DNA of 64,000 bases. It comes from Acidipropionibacterium timonense. Lineage in GTDB: Bacteria > Actinomycetota > Actinomycetes > Propionibacteriales > Propionibacteriaceae. A program made the translations under genes and the position numbers. Below are positions 31,844 to 39,925 of this stretch, piece by piece. Each line of letters begins with the position of its first letter. Positions within the stretch are counted from its first letter, which is position 1. The stretch lies in contig NZ_LR027558.1 of assembly GCF_900605005.1 (NCBI RefSeq), forward strand, positions 2,643,877 to 2,707,876. Reading direction: 5' to 3'. The notes beneath the pieces were generated by a model. The model was not told the DNA's origin, did not search any database, and worked only from the letters and a program-made list of their open reading frames with translations.

Positions 31844-33004
31844 TCAGCTCGGCAGCCTCATGAGCATGATGACGTGCTTGTAGTCGTGCTCCACCTCACC
31901 GTCGAGCTCGTTGAGGCCCACGACGAGGCAGGGCTTGCCGGGGGCGGTGAAGGAGAAGTGGACGTAGGGGGTGTCCAGGGCACCGAGGGCGTCCGACAGG
32001 TAGTGCGGGTTGAACCCGGCGGCGGTGATCGTCGGGTCGCCGTCGACGTGGTTCGTCACGACCGCCTCGATGGCCTCGGAGGCCTGGGCCTGGTCGCCGG
32101 TGGCCGCCGACAGGGCGATGGAGTCGTCACCGATGACCATGCGCAGCGGGGTGTTGCGTTCGGCGACGAGGGCGACGCGACGCACGGCGGCGACGAGCTC
32201 GTCGGTGCGCACCCGCACCGACCGGGTGGCCTTGATGTCCATGAGGTGACGCACCTTGGGGAACTCCCCGTCGAGCAGGCGGGTCGTCATCCGACGGGCC
32301 CCGTGGGCGCCGTCCCCCTCGAAACCGACGAGGCCGTCCCCGGTCGCCCCGGAGGACAGGTTGATCGTCACGTGCTCCCCCGAGGTCATGGACCTGGCGG
32401 TCTCGTTGAGCACCTTGGCCGGCACGAGGGCGGTGGCCTCGAGGTCGGTGGCCGCCGGGCTCCAGGTGATCTCCTTGAGGGCCATCCGGTACCGGTCGGT
32501 GGCGAGCAGCGAGAGGGTCTCGCCCTCGATCTCCACGCGCACGCCGGTGAAGACCGGCAGCAGCTCGTCGCGGCCGGCGGCGACGACGACCTGGGAGACG
32601 GCCTTGGCGAAGACGTCGGCGGCGATGGTTCCCGTGGCGGCGGGCATCTCGGGCAGGGCCGGGTACTCCTCGACCGGCAGACCCTGGAGGGTGAACCGGA
32701 CCGATCCGCAGACGAGCTCCATCTTCGTCGGATCAGCGGTGATGTCGACGGGCTTGTCGGGCAGCGACCGGGCGATGTCGGCCAGCAGCTTGCCCGAGAC
32801 GAGGGCCTGCCCCGGCTCGTCGACCTGCGCCGGAAGGGAGATCTGGGCGGTCGTCTCGTTGTCCGAGCCCGACATCGTCACGCCGTTGCCCTCGGCGCGC
32901 ACTAGCAGGCCGGCCAGGATGGGCACGGTGGGTCGGCTGGGCAGACTGCGCGCCGCCCAGGCGACAGCTTCGGCCATGACGTCGCGTTCGAGCCGGATCT
33001 TCAC
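31844..33004 (-). CDS. dnaN: DNA polymerase III sliding clamp (beta subunit)
   Basis: A 386-residue clamp with three similar domains. It starts VKIRLERDVMAEAVAWAARSL and carries VEEYPALPEMP and LLDGEFPKV; the C-terminus KHVIMLMRLPS is the partner-binding region. GTG 33004 follows AAGAGGGG. The usual position next to oriC and dnaA supports the call. Confidence 0.96.
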   Translation of the reverse strand: MKIRLERDVMAEAVAWAARSLPSRPTVPILAGLLVRAEGNGVTMSGSDNETTAQISLPAQVDEPGQALVSGKLLADIARSLPDKPVDITADPTKMELVCGSVRFTLQGLPVEEYPALPEMPAATGTIAADVFAKAVSQVVVAAGRDELLPVFTGVRVEIEGETLSLLATDRYRMALKEITWSPAATDLEATALVPAKVLNETARSMTSGEHVTINLSSGATGDGLVGFEGDGAHGARRMTTRLLDGEFPKVRHLMDIKATRSVRVRTDELVAAVRRVALVAERNTPLRMVIGDDSIALSAATGDQAQASEAIEAVVTNHVDGDPTITAAGFNPHYLSDALGALDTPYVHFSFTAPGKPCLVVGLNELDGEVEHDYKHVIMLMRLPS

Positions 33005-33616
33005 GTGCGTCCCCTCTTCGGGTGTCGTCGGTGGTGCACCCCACGGTGCCTGCACAGTGATCATATCGACGTCGAGAGACCGTGGCACCGGTCCGGTGAG
33101 GACCATGAGGGGAAGGTCAAGGGTTGGGGACGACCCGGGCCATCCCCAGATCCACACCCAGCTTCTTGGAACACCCATGGATGTCTGTCACTCCTTCATC
33201 ATCATCACTCCTGTGGATCCTGTGGAAAGACGCTCCTTGTCCTTGTCGGAACGGATCCGGGGGTGTGGATGCCGTGGTGGGCGCAGCGTGGGTCGTGGGC
33301 CGGACCCTGTGGATCCGGGGCGGTTGTGGGTCCTCGTCCACCGGTCGTCCCCTCGTCGTCCACAGCCCCTGGGGATCCTCGTGCGGCGTGGGATCCGGTC
33401 CAGGTGGGGTGTCTGGGCGGTGGTGCGCGCAGGCCGATGTCGCGGAAGTCCCGTCAGCGGAGGTTTGCTCCCCCTCAGGGGAACAATGTCTCGCTCACGG
33501 TGATTTCCTGACACAGCCGGCGCGCGAGGGTGCTCGGTGAGGGCCACTCGGGGGAGGGTCGGCGTGCGCGACGTCGTAGGCTGCCGGCGCTCACGGCCGG
33601 CCGAGCGCTCCCGGGG
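33005..33616. other. oriC: Probable replication origin, dnaN-dnaA spacer
   Basis: A 612-bp gene-free gap between dnaN and dnaA, the standard actinobacterial oriC position. It contains several imperfect DnaA-like sites (CTGTGGATC, CTGTGGAAA, GTGTGGATG, TCGTCCACA) and a locally AT-richer CATCATCATC stretch near 33197. I found no perfect TTGTCCACA. Repeat copy D fills 33438-33513. The site is inferred mostly from position. Confidence 0.55.
33438..33513 (+). repeat. Nested palindromic repeat, copy D, inside the origin spacer
   Basis: Left arm TGTCGCGGAAGTCCC and right arm GTGATTTCCTGACA, with a core hairpin on CCCCT/AGGGG. The arms are the least well matched of the six copies. Confidence 0.8.
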
Positions 33617-35125
33617 TCAGAACTGCTTGATGCGGTTGGTGAGCTCGGTCACCTGGTTGAAGATCTGGCGCCGCTCCCCCATGAGTGCCCGGATCTTGCG
33701 GTCGGCATGCATGACCGTCGTGTGGTCCTTGCCACCGAACTCCGCCCCGATCTTCGGCAGCGACAGGTCGGTGAGCTCCCGGCACAGGTACATGGCGATC
33801 TGGCGGGCCGTGACGAGGGTCTGGGTGCGCGAGGTGCCCAGGAGGTCCTCCCGGGAGATCCCGAAGTAGGTCGCGGTCTCGGTGATGATCCGGTCGGCCG
33901 TCACCGGCGCCTCGCCGCCGTCGGGAATGAGGTCGCGCAGGACGATCTCGGCCAGGGCCATGTCGACCTGTTGCCGGTTGAGGCTGGCGAAGGCGGTGAC
34001 CCGGATGAGGGCCCCCTCGAGCTCACGGATGTTCGTCTGGATGCGGCTGGCGATGAACTCGAGGACGTCCGGTCCGACGGTGAGTCGTTCGGCCTGCACC
34101 TTTCGGCGCAGGATGGCGATGCGGGTCTCCAGGTCGGGTGGCTGGATGTCGGTGAGCAGACCCCACTCGAACCTGCTGCGCAGTCGTGGCTCCAGCGCCT
34201 CGAGCAGCTTGGGTGGCCGGTCGGAGGTCATGACGATCTGCTTCTGGGCGTTGTGCAGGGTGTTGAAGGTGTGGAAGAACTCCTCCTGGGTCTGGATCTT
34301 CGACTCCAGGAACTGGATGTCGTCGACGAGCAGGACGTCGACATCACGGTAGGCCCGCCGGAACTGGGAGGTCTGGTTCGTCCCGATGGCGTTGATGAAG
34401 TCGTTGGTGAGCTCCTCGGTGGACACGTACTTGACGCGCACCTTGTCGTAGTAGCTCGACACGTAGGACCCGATGGCGTGGAGGAGGTGGGTCTTGCCCA
34501 GCCCCGAGCCGCCGTAGATCATGAGCGGGTTGTACGACTTGCCGGGGGCCTCGGCGACGGCGACGGCCGCGGCGTGGGCGAACCGGTTCGAGGCACCGAT
34601 GACGAAGGAGTCGAAGGTGTACTTGGGGTTGAGCCGGGCGACGCCGTCGTCCTCGGCGGCCTGCGGGGCGGGGGTGACGCGCGGGCTGGGACCGCCCACG
34701 GTGACCCGGGGGACGAACTGGGCCGGGGCGACCTCCTCCTCCTCGGGTCGGTCCGGGGCACCGAGGGCCAGTTCGAGGTCGGGGTCGATGGTGATGGCCA
34801 GGTGGATGGGCCGGTGGAACTCGTCGGACAGGAGATCCTCGAGCTCACTGCGCATCTTCGACTCGATGCGGTCGCGTGCGAACTCGTTGTGGACCGCGAT
34901 CATGGCGGTCGAGCCGTGCATCGTCACGGGGGCGCTGTTGGTGAGCCAGGCGCGATTGGCCGGGGAGACCTTCTTGACGATGCCCTTCCATGCGGTGACG
35001 AGGGCAGCGGTGGGGTCGACGGGGTCCTGGGAACTCATCGGAGGGGGCAGGACGGCGTCCGGATGGATGGTGGGAACGGGAGGGTCGGCGCGGGAGTCGC
35101 CGGGGGTGGCGAAGGAGTCGCTCAT
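33617..35125 (-). CDS. dnaA: Chromosomal replication initiator DnaA
   Basis: A 502-residue initiator. Domain I is ~1-110 and a short linker follows. The AAA+ domain III has Walker A GGSGLGKT (205-212) and Walker B LLVDDIQFLES. Domain IV ends with the DnaA-box recognition signature GGKDHTTVMHADRKI (464-478). It is transcribed away from rpmH, with two perfect DnaA boxes in its promoter. Confidence 0.97.
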   Translation of the reverse strand: MSDSFATPGDSRADPPVPTIHPDAVLPPPMSSQDPVDPTAALVTAWKGIVKKVSPANRAWLTNSAPVTMHGSTAMIAVHNEFARDRIESKMRSELEDLLSDEFHRPIHLAITIDPDLELALGAPDRPEEEEVAPAQFVPRVTVGGPSPRVTPAPQAAEDDGVARLNPKYTFDSFVIGASNRFAHAAAVAVAEAPGKSYNPLMIYGGSGLGKTHLLHAIGSYVSSYYDKVRVKYVSTEELTNDFINAIGTNQTSQFRRAYRDVDVLLVDDIQFLESKIQTQEEFFHTFNTLHNAQKQIVMTSDRPPKLLEALEPRLRSRFEWGLLTDIQPPDLETRIAILRRKVQAERLTVGPDVLEFIASRIQTNIRELEGALIRVTAFASLNRQQVDMALAEIVLRDLIPDGGEAPVTADRIITETATYFGISREDLLGTSRTQTLVTARQIAMYLCRELTDLSLPKIGAEFGGKDHTTVMHADRKIRALMGERRQIFNQVTELTNRIKQF

Positions 35126-35535
35126 CCCACCACCCCGTTCCCGTCGGTGTTCTCGTCGGCCGTTCCCGTTCCGGCGTCGTCCATCGGACTCCGCCGGTGT
35201 GGCACGTTGTCCACAACGTTGTCCACAGACATGCTAGCGGCACATTCGCCCTCTGAGGACATGACCGTAGTCAAGGCAGGGGGCGACCCGCAAGCGGATT
35301 CGCCGATCAATTCGGCCGGTCCACGGCGTGTCGGGTGGACTACATCGGTGTCATTCGATGGGGTGTCCCATTGCGGTCGATCCGGTTTGCCCCGGAGCGC
35401 TTCGGCCGCGTAGTGTTGACCAGTCACTGCCCAGCAGCGACGCCCTTCCCCTGCGCCCAGCCGGGCGCCCCGGACATCGGGAGCGAAGACCTCGTTCCCC
35501 CGGGTGATCCCCAAGACACAAGGGAGAACATCCCC
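35126..35535. other. dnaA-rpmH divergent promoter region
   Basis: A 410-bp spacer between divergent dnaA and rpmH. On the dnaA side it holds two DnaA boxes and a TAGCAT hexamer (rc of 35231-35236) that could be a -10. The rpmH side has TTGACC near 35416, which could be a -35. No gene is visible. Confidence 0.6.
35207..35227 (+). promoter_or_regulatory. Two tandem perfect DnaA boxes upstream of dnaA
   Basis: TTGTCCACA at 35207-35215 and 35219-35227, in the same orientation and 12 bp apart. They lie just downstream of a TAGCAT -10-like hexamer in the dnaA direction, so bound DnaA would cover the start of transcription. This is the classic autorepression layout. Confidence 0.75.
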
Positions 35536-35670
35536 GTGAAGCGCACTTTCCAGCCCAGCAACCGTCGCCGTGCCCGCAACCACGGCTTCCGCAATCGCAT
35601 GAGCTCGCGAGCCGGTCGCGCCATCTTGGCGGCCCGCCGCCGCAAGGGTCGCGCCAAGCTGTCGGCCTGA
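35536..35670 (+). CDS. rpmH: 50S ribosomal protein L34
   Basis: A 44-residue basic protein, [19 protein letters not shown] at the start and GRAKLSA at the end, the complete L34 sequence pattern. GTG start at 35536. It is first of the conserved rpmH-rnpA-yidD-yidC-jag operon. Confidence 0.98.
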   Translation: MKRTFQPSNRRRARNHGFRNRMSSRAGRAILAARRRKGRAKLSA

Positions 35671-35677
35671 TCCCGCG

Positions 35678-36193
35678 GTGCTCCCAGCCCGGTCGCGCAT
35701 GCACCGGTCCGGAGACTTCCGCACCGCGATCCGCGGTGGTGTCCGGGCCGGGCGTCCGACGCTCGTCGTCCATGCCGGACGCCTTCTCGTCCCGAGCAGC
35801 ACGGCCGATGAGACGAGGATGTCCCCAGGGTTTTCCACAGGGGTGATCCCCGCGCCGACCACCGGTTCGGACGTCATGGGTGACGGACCGGTCGTGACTT
35901 CCGACCCCGGCATGACGCCGCGGGTCGGTTTCGTCGTGTCCAAGGCCGTCGGCAACTCGGTGACCCGCAACCGCGTCGAACGCCGACTGCGCCACCTGGT
36001 CCGGCCCCTGCTGCCCGATCTCAGCGAGGGGACCCTCGTCGTCGTGCGGGCCCTGCCGGCTGCCGCCGACGAACCCGATCGCCTCGCCTCCGATCTGCAG
36101 TCGGCCTGGAGCCAGGCCCTCGGCAAGCTCGAGCGTCGCGGCGACGTCGGTGCCCCGACGACCTCCCCTGTGGTGGCGAGGACCAGGCCATGA
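35678..36193 (+). CDS. rnpA: Ribonuclease P protein component, with an insertion
   Basis: The protein cofactor of RNase P, for tRNA 5' maturation. The RNR signature is present as VGNSVTRNRVERRLRHL. At 171 residues it is longer than the usual ~110-125. About 40 Ser/Thr/Pro-rich residues (~50-90) lie between the first β-strand region (TLVVHAGRLLV) and the conserved RVGFVVSKAVG. GTG 35678 is 7 nt after the rpmH stop. An imperfect DnaA-like TTTTCCACA lies in the inserted part (~35831). Confidence 0.92.
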   Translation: MLPARSRMHRSGDFRTAIRGGVRAGRPTLVVHAGRLLVPSSTADETRMSPGFSTGVIPAPTTGSDVMGDGPVVTSDPGMTPRVGFVVSKAVGNSVTRNRVERRLRHLVRPLLPDLSEGTLVVVRALPAAADEPDRLASDLQSAWSQALGKLERRGDVGAPTTSPVVARTRP

Positions 36194-36708
36194 CCGGGGA
36201 GCTGACGATGCCGGCCGTGTCGACCCGCGGGACTCGTGACGACGTCGCCGCAGGTCGACGATTCCGTCCGGCGACCTGGCTGGCCATCGCCTTCGTCCGC
36301 GCCTGGCGGGCCCTCATCTCGCCCCTCTACGGACCGGTGTGCAAGTTCGAGCCCTCGTGCTCGGCCTTCGGCCTGCGTGCCCTCCAGGTGCACGGTCTGT
36401 GGCGCGCCACGCCGATGATCGTCTGGCGCATCCTGCGCTGCCATCCCTGGTCGTCCGGCGGCTACGACCCGGTCCCGGGGACCCCCGAGGCCACGGACTG
36501 GGAACGTCGTCACCCCGAGTGCGTCAAGCCCGGATGGGTGACGACCTACACCGCGACCCGCTCGCCGCACCTCCATGACGACGTCGTCGCCGACGCCGTC
36601 CTCCCCCACGACCACCCCCGCGCCCACCGGCTCGGGGAGCGTCCGACCTCCGTGGGCCTCCCGCTCACGGACGAGGACACGTCCACCGACTCACGAGGTG
36701 AGAACTGA
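36190..36708 (+). CDS. yidD: Membrane protein insertion efficiency factor YidD
   Basis: A 172-residue protein. The YidD core (~28-105) has YGPVCKFEPSCSAFGLRALQVHG and WRILRCHPWSSGGYDPVP. A ~65-residue hydrophilic His/Asp-rich tail follows that most family members lack. It helps YidC-dependent insertion at the inner membrane face. It overlaps rnpA by 4 nt and yidC by 1 nt. Confidence 0.92.
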   Translation: MTGELTMPAVSTRGTRDDVAAGRRFRPATWLAIAFVRAWRALISPLYGPVCKFEPSCSAFGLRALQVHGLWRATPMIVWRILRCHPWSSGGYDPVPGTPEATDWERRHPECVKPGWVTTYTATRSPHLHDDVVADAVLPHDHPRAHRLGERPTSVGLPLTDEDTSTDSRGEN

Positions 36709-37799
36709 TGCTCAACCCGCTGGTCATGCTCGGCCTGGGCAGTGCCCTCAAGGCCATGGGGCATGCCATCATGCTTCCCCTGTACTGGGCCGTGTCCGGC
36801 CTCGTCGTCCTCTTCCGGGCCATGTGGGCCCCGATCTTCGGCGCCGACTCCGGTTGGACCTGGACCCTGGCCATCATCACCCTGACCGTCTTCATCCGCG
36901 TCCTGCTCATCCCGCTGTTCGTCAAGCAGATCAATTCCGCCCGCTCGATGCAGCTCATCCAGCCCAAGGTCAAGGCGATCCAGGACAAGTACGGCGATGA
37001 CCGGGAGCGCGCCGGCCAGGAGATGATGAACCTCTACAAGGAGGAGGGGGTCAACCCGGCTGCCTCCTGCCTGCCGGTGCTGCTCCAGATGCCGATCTTC
37101 CTGGCCCTCTTCCGGGTTCTCGACGGAGCCTCCCGTGGCATCGCCCGGGGCCACTTCTTCGTCACCGATCCGGACGCCGTCGCGTCCCTGCAGCACGCCC
37201 GGATCTTCGGGGCCGAGCTGGCCGGACGCTTCCTGCCGATGAACAACGGGTTCGGTGGCACCCAGGTCGTCGCCCTCGTCCTCATCGTCATCATGGTGGC
37301 GACGCTCTTCTACACGCAGCTCCAGCTCATGCGCAAGAACATGCCGCCGGAGTCGCTCACCGGGCCGATGGCCCAGCAGCAGAAGATGATGATCTACCTC
37401 TTCCCGCTCATGTACCTCTTCACGGGCGTGAGCTTCCCCATCGGCGTCATGATCTACTGGGCGACGTCGAACCTGTGGACCCTGGGTCAGCAGGAGATCC
37501 TCATCCGCAACAACCCGACGCCGAACACTCCGGCCTACATCGACTGGCAGGAGCGGATGCGCGCCAAGGGCAAGGATCCCGACGAGCTCGAGCGGCAGCG
37601 TCGTGAGAAGCGCCGGCGCAAGGTCGTCACGGCGACCCCCTCCCCCGTCGTCGACCCCGACGACCCGAATTCCAAGCCCATGGTGGCTCGTCAGGGAGTG
37701 GCACGCCAGACCGTGCGCAAGGACTCCAGCGGAGCCGCCAAGCAGGTCGTCCGACGCCAGCAGCCCGCTCGCCAGACCCGCTCCCAGCGCAAGAACTGA
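36708..37799 (+). CDS. yidC: Membrane protein insertase YidC/Oxa1
   Basis: A 363-residue insertase with TM segments at ~22-50, 52-75, 120-140, 185-210 and 230-260. It has the family stretch NPAASCLPVLLQMPIFLALF-type region near 115 and PIGVMIYWATSNLW near 245. The basic C-terminal tail (KRRRKVV and QTRSQRKN) should contact ribosomes. It is translationally coupled to yidD. Confidence 0.95.
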   Translation: MLNPLVMLGLGSALKAMGHAIMLPLYWAVSGLVVLFRAMWAPIFGADSGWTWTLAIITLTVFIRVLLIPLFVKQINSARSMQLIQPKVKAIQDKYGDDRERAGQEMMNLYKEEGVNPAASCLPVLLQMPIFLALFRVLDGASRGIARGHFFVTDPDAVASLQHARIFGAELAGRFLPMNNGFGGTQVVALVLIVIMVATLFYTQLQLMRKNMPPESLTGPMAQQQKMMIYLFPLMYLFTGVSFPIGVMIYWATSNLWTLGQQEILIRNNPTPNTPAYIDWQERMRAKGKDPDELERQRREKRRRKVVTATPSPVVDPDDPNSKPMVARQGVARQTVRKDSSGAAKQVVRRQQPARQTRSQRKN

Positions 37800-37897
37800 T
37801 CCCCCGCCCCGGCCCCTCCTCGACGACGACGGGCCGGGTCGACCACCCCTCGGTCCGTGTCGGACGGCACGGCCGATTCGACGAAGGAATCCCATCC

Positions 37898-38449
37898 ATG
37901 AACGACGACATCCGCGAGCTCGATGAGGACACCACCTCGACCTCGCCCGAGGAGCCCCAGGACGACTCGGTCGAGGCCGAGGACGCCCGCGAGTCCGAGA
38001 ACCCGCTCGAGGAGGAGGGCGACATCGCCGCCGACTACCTCGAGGAACTGCTCGACATCGCCGACCTCGACGGCGACATCGACACCTACGTGGAGAACGG
38101 GCGGGCGCACGTCTCCATCGTCACCGAGTCGACGACCCTCGTCGGGTCCGACGGCCAGGTGCTCGACGCCCTCCAGGAGCTGGCCCGGCTGGCCGTCATG
38201 ACCGAGACCGGACGCCGATCGCGGCTCATGCTCGACGTCGCCGGGTACCGCGAGAACCGCCGCAAGGAGCTCGTCATCCTGGCGACCGAGGCCGTCCAGT
38301 CGGTCAAGGAGTCCGGCGAGCCGGTTCACCTGTCGCCGATGAACCCGTTCGAGCGCAAGATCGTCCACGATGTCGTCGCCTCCGCCGGTCTCGTCAGCGA
38401 GTCCGAGGGGGTCGAGCCCAAGCGGCACGTCGTCATCACGGCGTCCTGA
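37898..38449 (+). CDS. jag: Jag/KhpB-like RNA-binding protein
   Basis: A 183-residue protein with an acidic N-terminal third, a KH domain (~65-120, LVGSDGQVLDALQELARLAV) and an R3H domain (~130-183, MNPFERKIVHDVVASAGLVSESEG). It binds RNA and is the last gene of the rpmH operon. A 12-bp terminator follows at 38470. Confidence 0.92.
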   Translation: MNDDIRELDEDTTSTSPEEPQDDSVEAEDARESENPLEEEGDIAADYLEELLDIADLDGDIDTYVENGRAHVSIVTESTTLVGSDGQVLDALQELARLAVMTETGRRSRLMLDVAGYRENRRKELVILATEAVQSVKESGEPVHLSPMNPFERKIVHDVVASAGLVSESEGVEPKRHVVITAS

Positions 38450-38469
38450 GGACGTCGTCCAGGCCCGAA

Positions 38470-38513
38470 CGAGGGCCCGCGAATCGGAGGGGACTCCGGT
38501 GCGCGGGCCCTCG
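38470..38513 (+). terminator. Terminator of the rpmH-jag operon
   Basis: CGAGGGCCCGCG pairs perfectly with CGCGGGCCCTCG. A smaller CGGAG/CTCCG stem is nested in the loop. Confidence 0.85.
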
Positions 38514-38582
38514 TGTCGTGTGCGGCAGACGTGGACGGGAGAGCTCGCGGACACGTGGCGGATGGTCATCATGATGGGGGTG

Positions 38583-38659
38583 GTGTCGTGAAATCCCCGC
38601 CAGCGCGGGATTCCTCCCCTGGAGGGGAACAATGTCGCGCTCAGGGGATTTTCCTGACG
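38583..38659 (+). repeat. Nested palindromic repeat, copy E
   Basis: Left arm GTGTCGTGAAATCCCC, right arm GGGGATTTTCCTGACG, inner hairpin TTCCTCCCCT/GGAGGGGAA. It lies in the convergent gap between jag and the toroid-fold lipoprotein gene. Confidence 0.85.
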
Positions 38660-38716
38660 TCCTCACCCCGGGACGAGAACACCCGAGTCGGGGCGAGCCC
38701 TCCCCCGACCGGCCGG

Positions 38717-39850
38717 TCAGGACACCTTGCAGGAACCCGACCTGCCGTAGGCCGCCGGGTTCGTCGGCGCCAGGGCCATGACCGCCTGGACGGTCGCCAA
38801 CAAGGTGGTCTGACGGTACGGCTCGGCGATGGCGTTCCCGTCCGGGATGTCGGTGGCCATGGACGGTTGGTAGCGCACGGCCCCGGCGTCCGGACCCGAC
38901 GTGAGGGTGGATCGGGTCACCCACTGCGCCGCTCGACGGGCCGCCTCGGAACGGTGCGGGGCCAGGGCGGCACCGGACAGGCCGGTCGTGTTGGCATTGG
39001 GCTCCCCTCCCAGGGACGCGGTGGCGAACCCGCCGTCGCTGCCCTGCTGGGTCGACAACCAGGACACCGCCCTGTCACGGGCCGCGGTGACCGAGGTCAT
39101 CCCCTCGGCTGCAGCGGCGTCGAGGGCCATGGTGGCGAGCGCCGTGGAGTCGGTGTCGGCCCGGCCGTGCTCGCGATCGCAGTCCGAGGTGTCCGATCGC
39201 AGGTAGTGGAAGTACCCGGGGCGGCACTGCTGGCGGAGGAGGAAGTCGACGGCCCGGCGTCCCGACGGCGAGGTCAGGGTGTGGGTGCGCGCCATGGACA
39301 GCACGGCCAGGGCCTGGGGGAAGGTTCCGGGGACGTCAGCCGGTCCGCCGCTGACCATCCCGGAGGGGCGTACCGACGACGTCACGACCCGGGGAAGGTC
39401 GACCCCGCCGACGTCATGGATGTCGCTGAGTCCGTCGAGGGCCAGGACCATCTTGGCTGCCAGGCCCGCCCGATGTCCTGCGGGCGCGGACGAACGGGAA
39501 CTCGTGGGTGTGGCGGCCGAGGTCGGGTGCAGGGGAACGCTCCGGGGCACCGATGCGACGACCGCGTCGCGCAGGCGGTCGGTGAGGGGGCCGGTGACGC
39601 CCGCGGCACGCATCGCCATGAGGACGTCGACCGACGAGGCCCCGACACCGGGACGTCCGGGATCGGCCACGGGCTGGTGGGCGAGCCAGGAGGTCGTCGC
39701 CCGCGTGCCCTCGGCGCAGGATGACGCGCGGGTGGTGGACGCCGAGGGGGAGGGTCTGGCGCCCCCCGTGTCGGTGGCGGGGGTCGAGCACCCGGAGGTC
39801 ACGGTGGCGGCGATGACGAGGGTGAGGGTGAGGAGTCGAGAGCGTGACAT
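38717..39850 (-). CDS. Toroid-fold (prenyltransferase/squalene-oxidase-repeat-like) lipoprotein
   Basis: A 377-residue protein with a lipoprotein signal (lipobox VTSGC, Cys near 21), then helical repeats typical of α/α-toroids: QALAVLSMARTHTL, DSTALATMALDAAAA, VSWLSTQQGSDGGFATASLGG and QTTLLATVQAVMAL. The same fold makes one domain of intrinsic factor and transcobalamin. Its place at the end of a locus led by a cobalamin riboswitch suggests a surface corrinoid-binding protein (inference). GGAAGG precedes ATG 39850. A hairpin at 39879-39916 separates it from RCC1. Confidence 0.72.
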   Translation of the reverse strand: MSRSRLLTLTLVIAATVTSGCSTPATDTGGARPSPSASTTRASSCAEGTRATTSWLAHQPVADPGRPGVGASSVDVLMAMRAAGVTGPLTDRLRDAVVASVPRSVPLHPTSAATPTSSRSSAPAGHRAGLAAKMVLALDGLSDIHDVGGVDLPRVVTSSVRPSGMVSGGPADVPGTFPQALAVLSMARTHTLTSPSGRRAVDFLLRQQCRPGYFHYLRSDTSDCDREHGRADTDSTALATMALDAAAAEGMTSVTAARDRAVSWLSTQQGSDGGFATASLGGEPNANTTGLSGAALAPHRSEAARRAAQWVTRSTLTSGPDAGAVRYQPSMATDIPDGNAIAEPYRQTTLLATVQAVMALAPTNPAAYGRSGSCKVS

Positions 39851-39878
39851 GACAGTCCTTCCAAGGTGTGACCCGACG

Positions 39879-39916
39879 CCAGGTGCCCCACCACGTGAGC
39901 GCGGTGGGGCACCTGG
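39879..39916 (-). terminator. Hairpin after the RCC1 gene
   Basis: CCAGGTGCCCCACC pairs with GGTGGGGCACCTGG over 14 bp with a 10-nt loop, 10 nt after the RCC1 stop. It may end the long transcript or lower expression of the last gene. Confidence 0.8.
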
Positions 39917-39925
39917 TCGCGGGCG

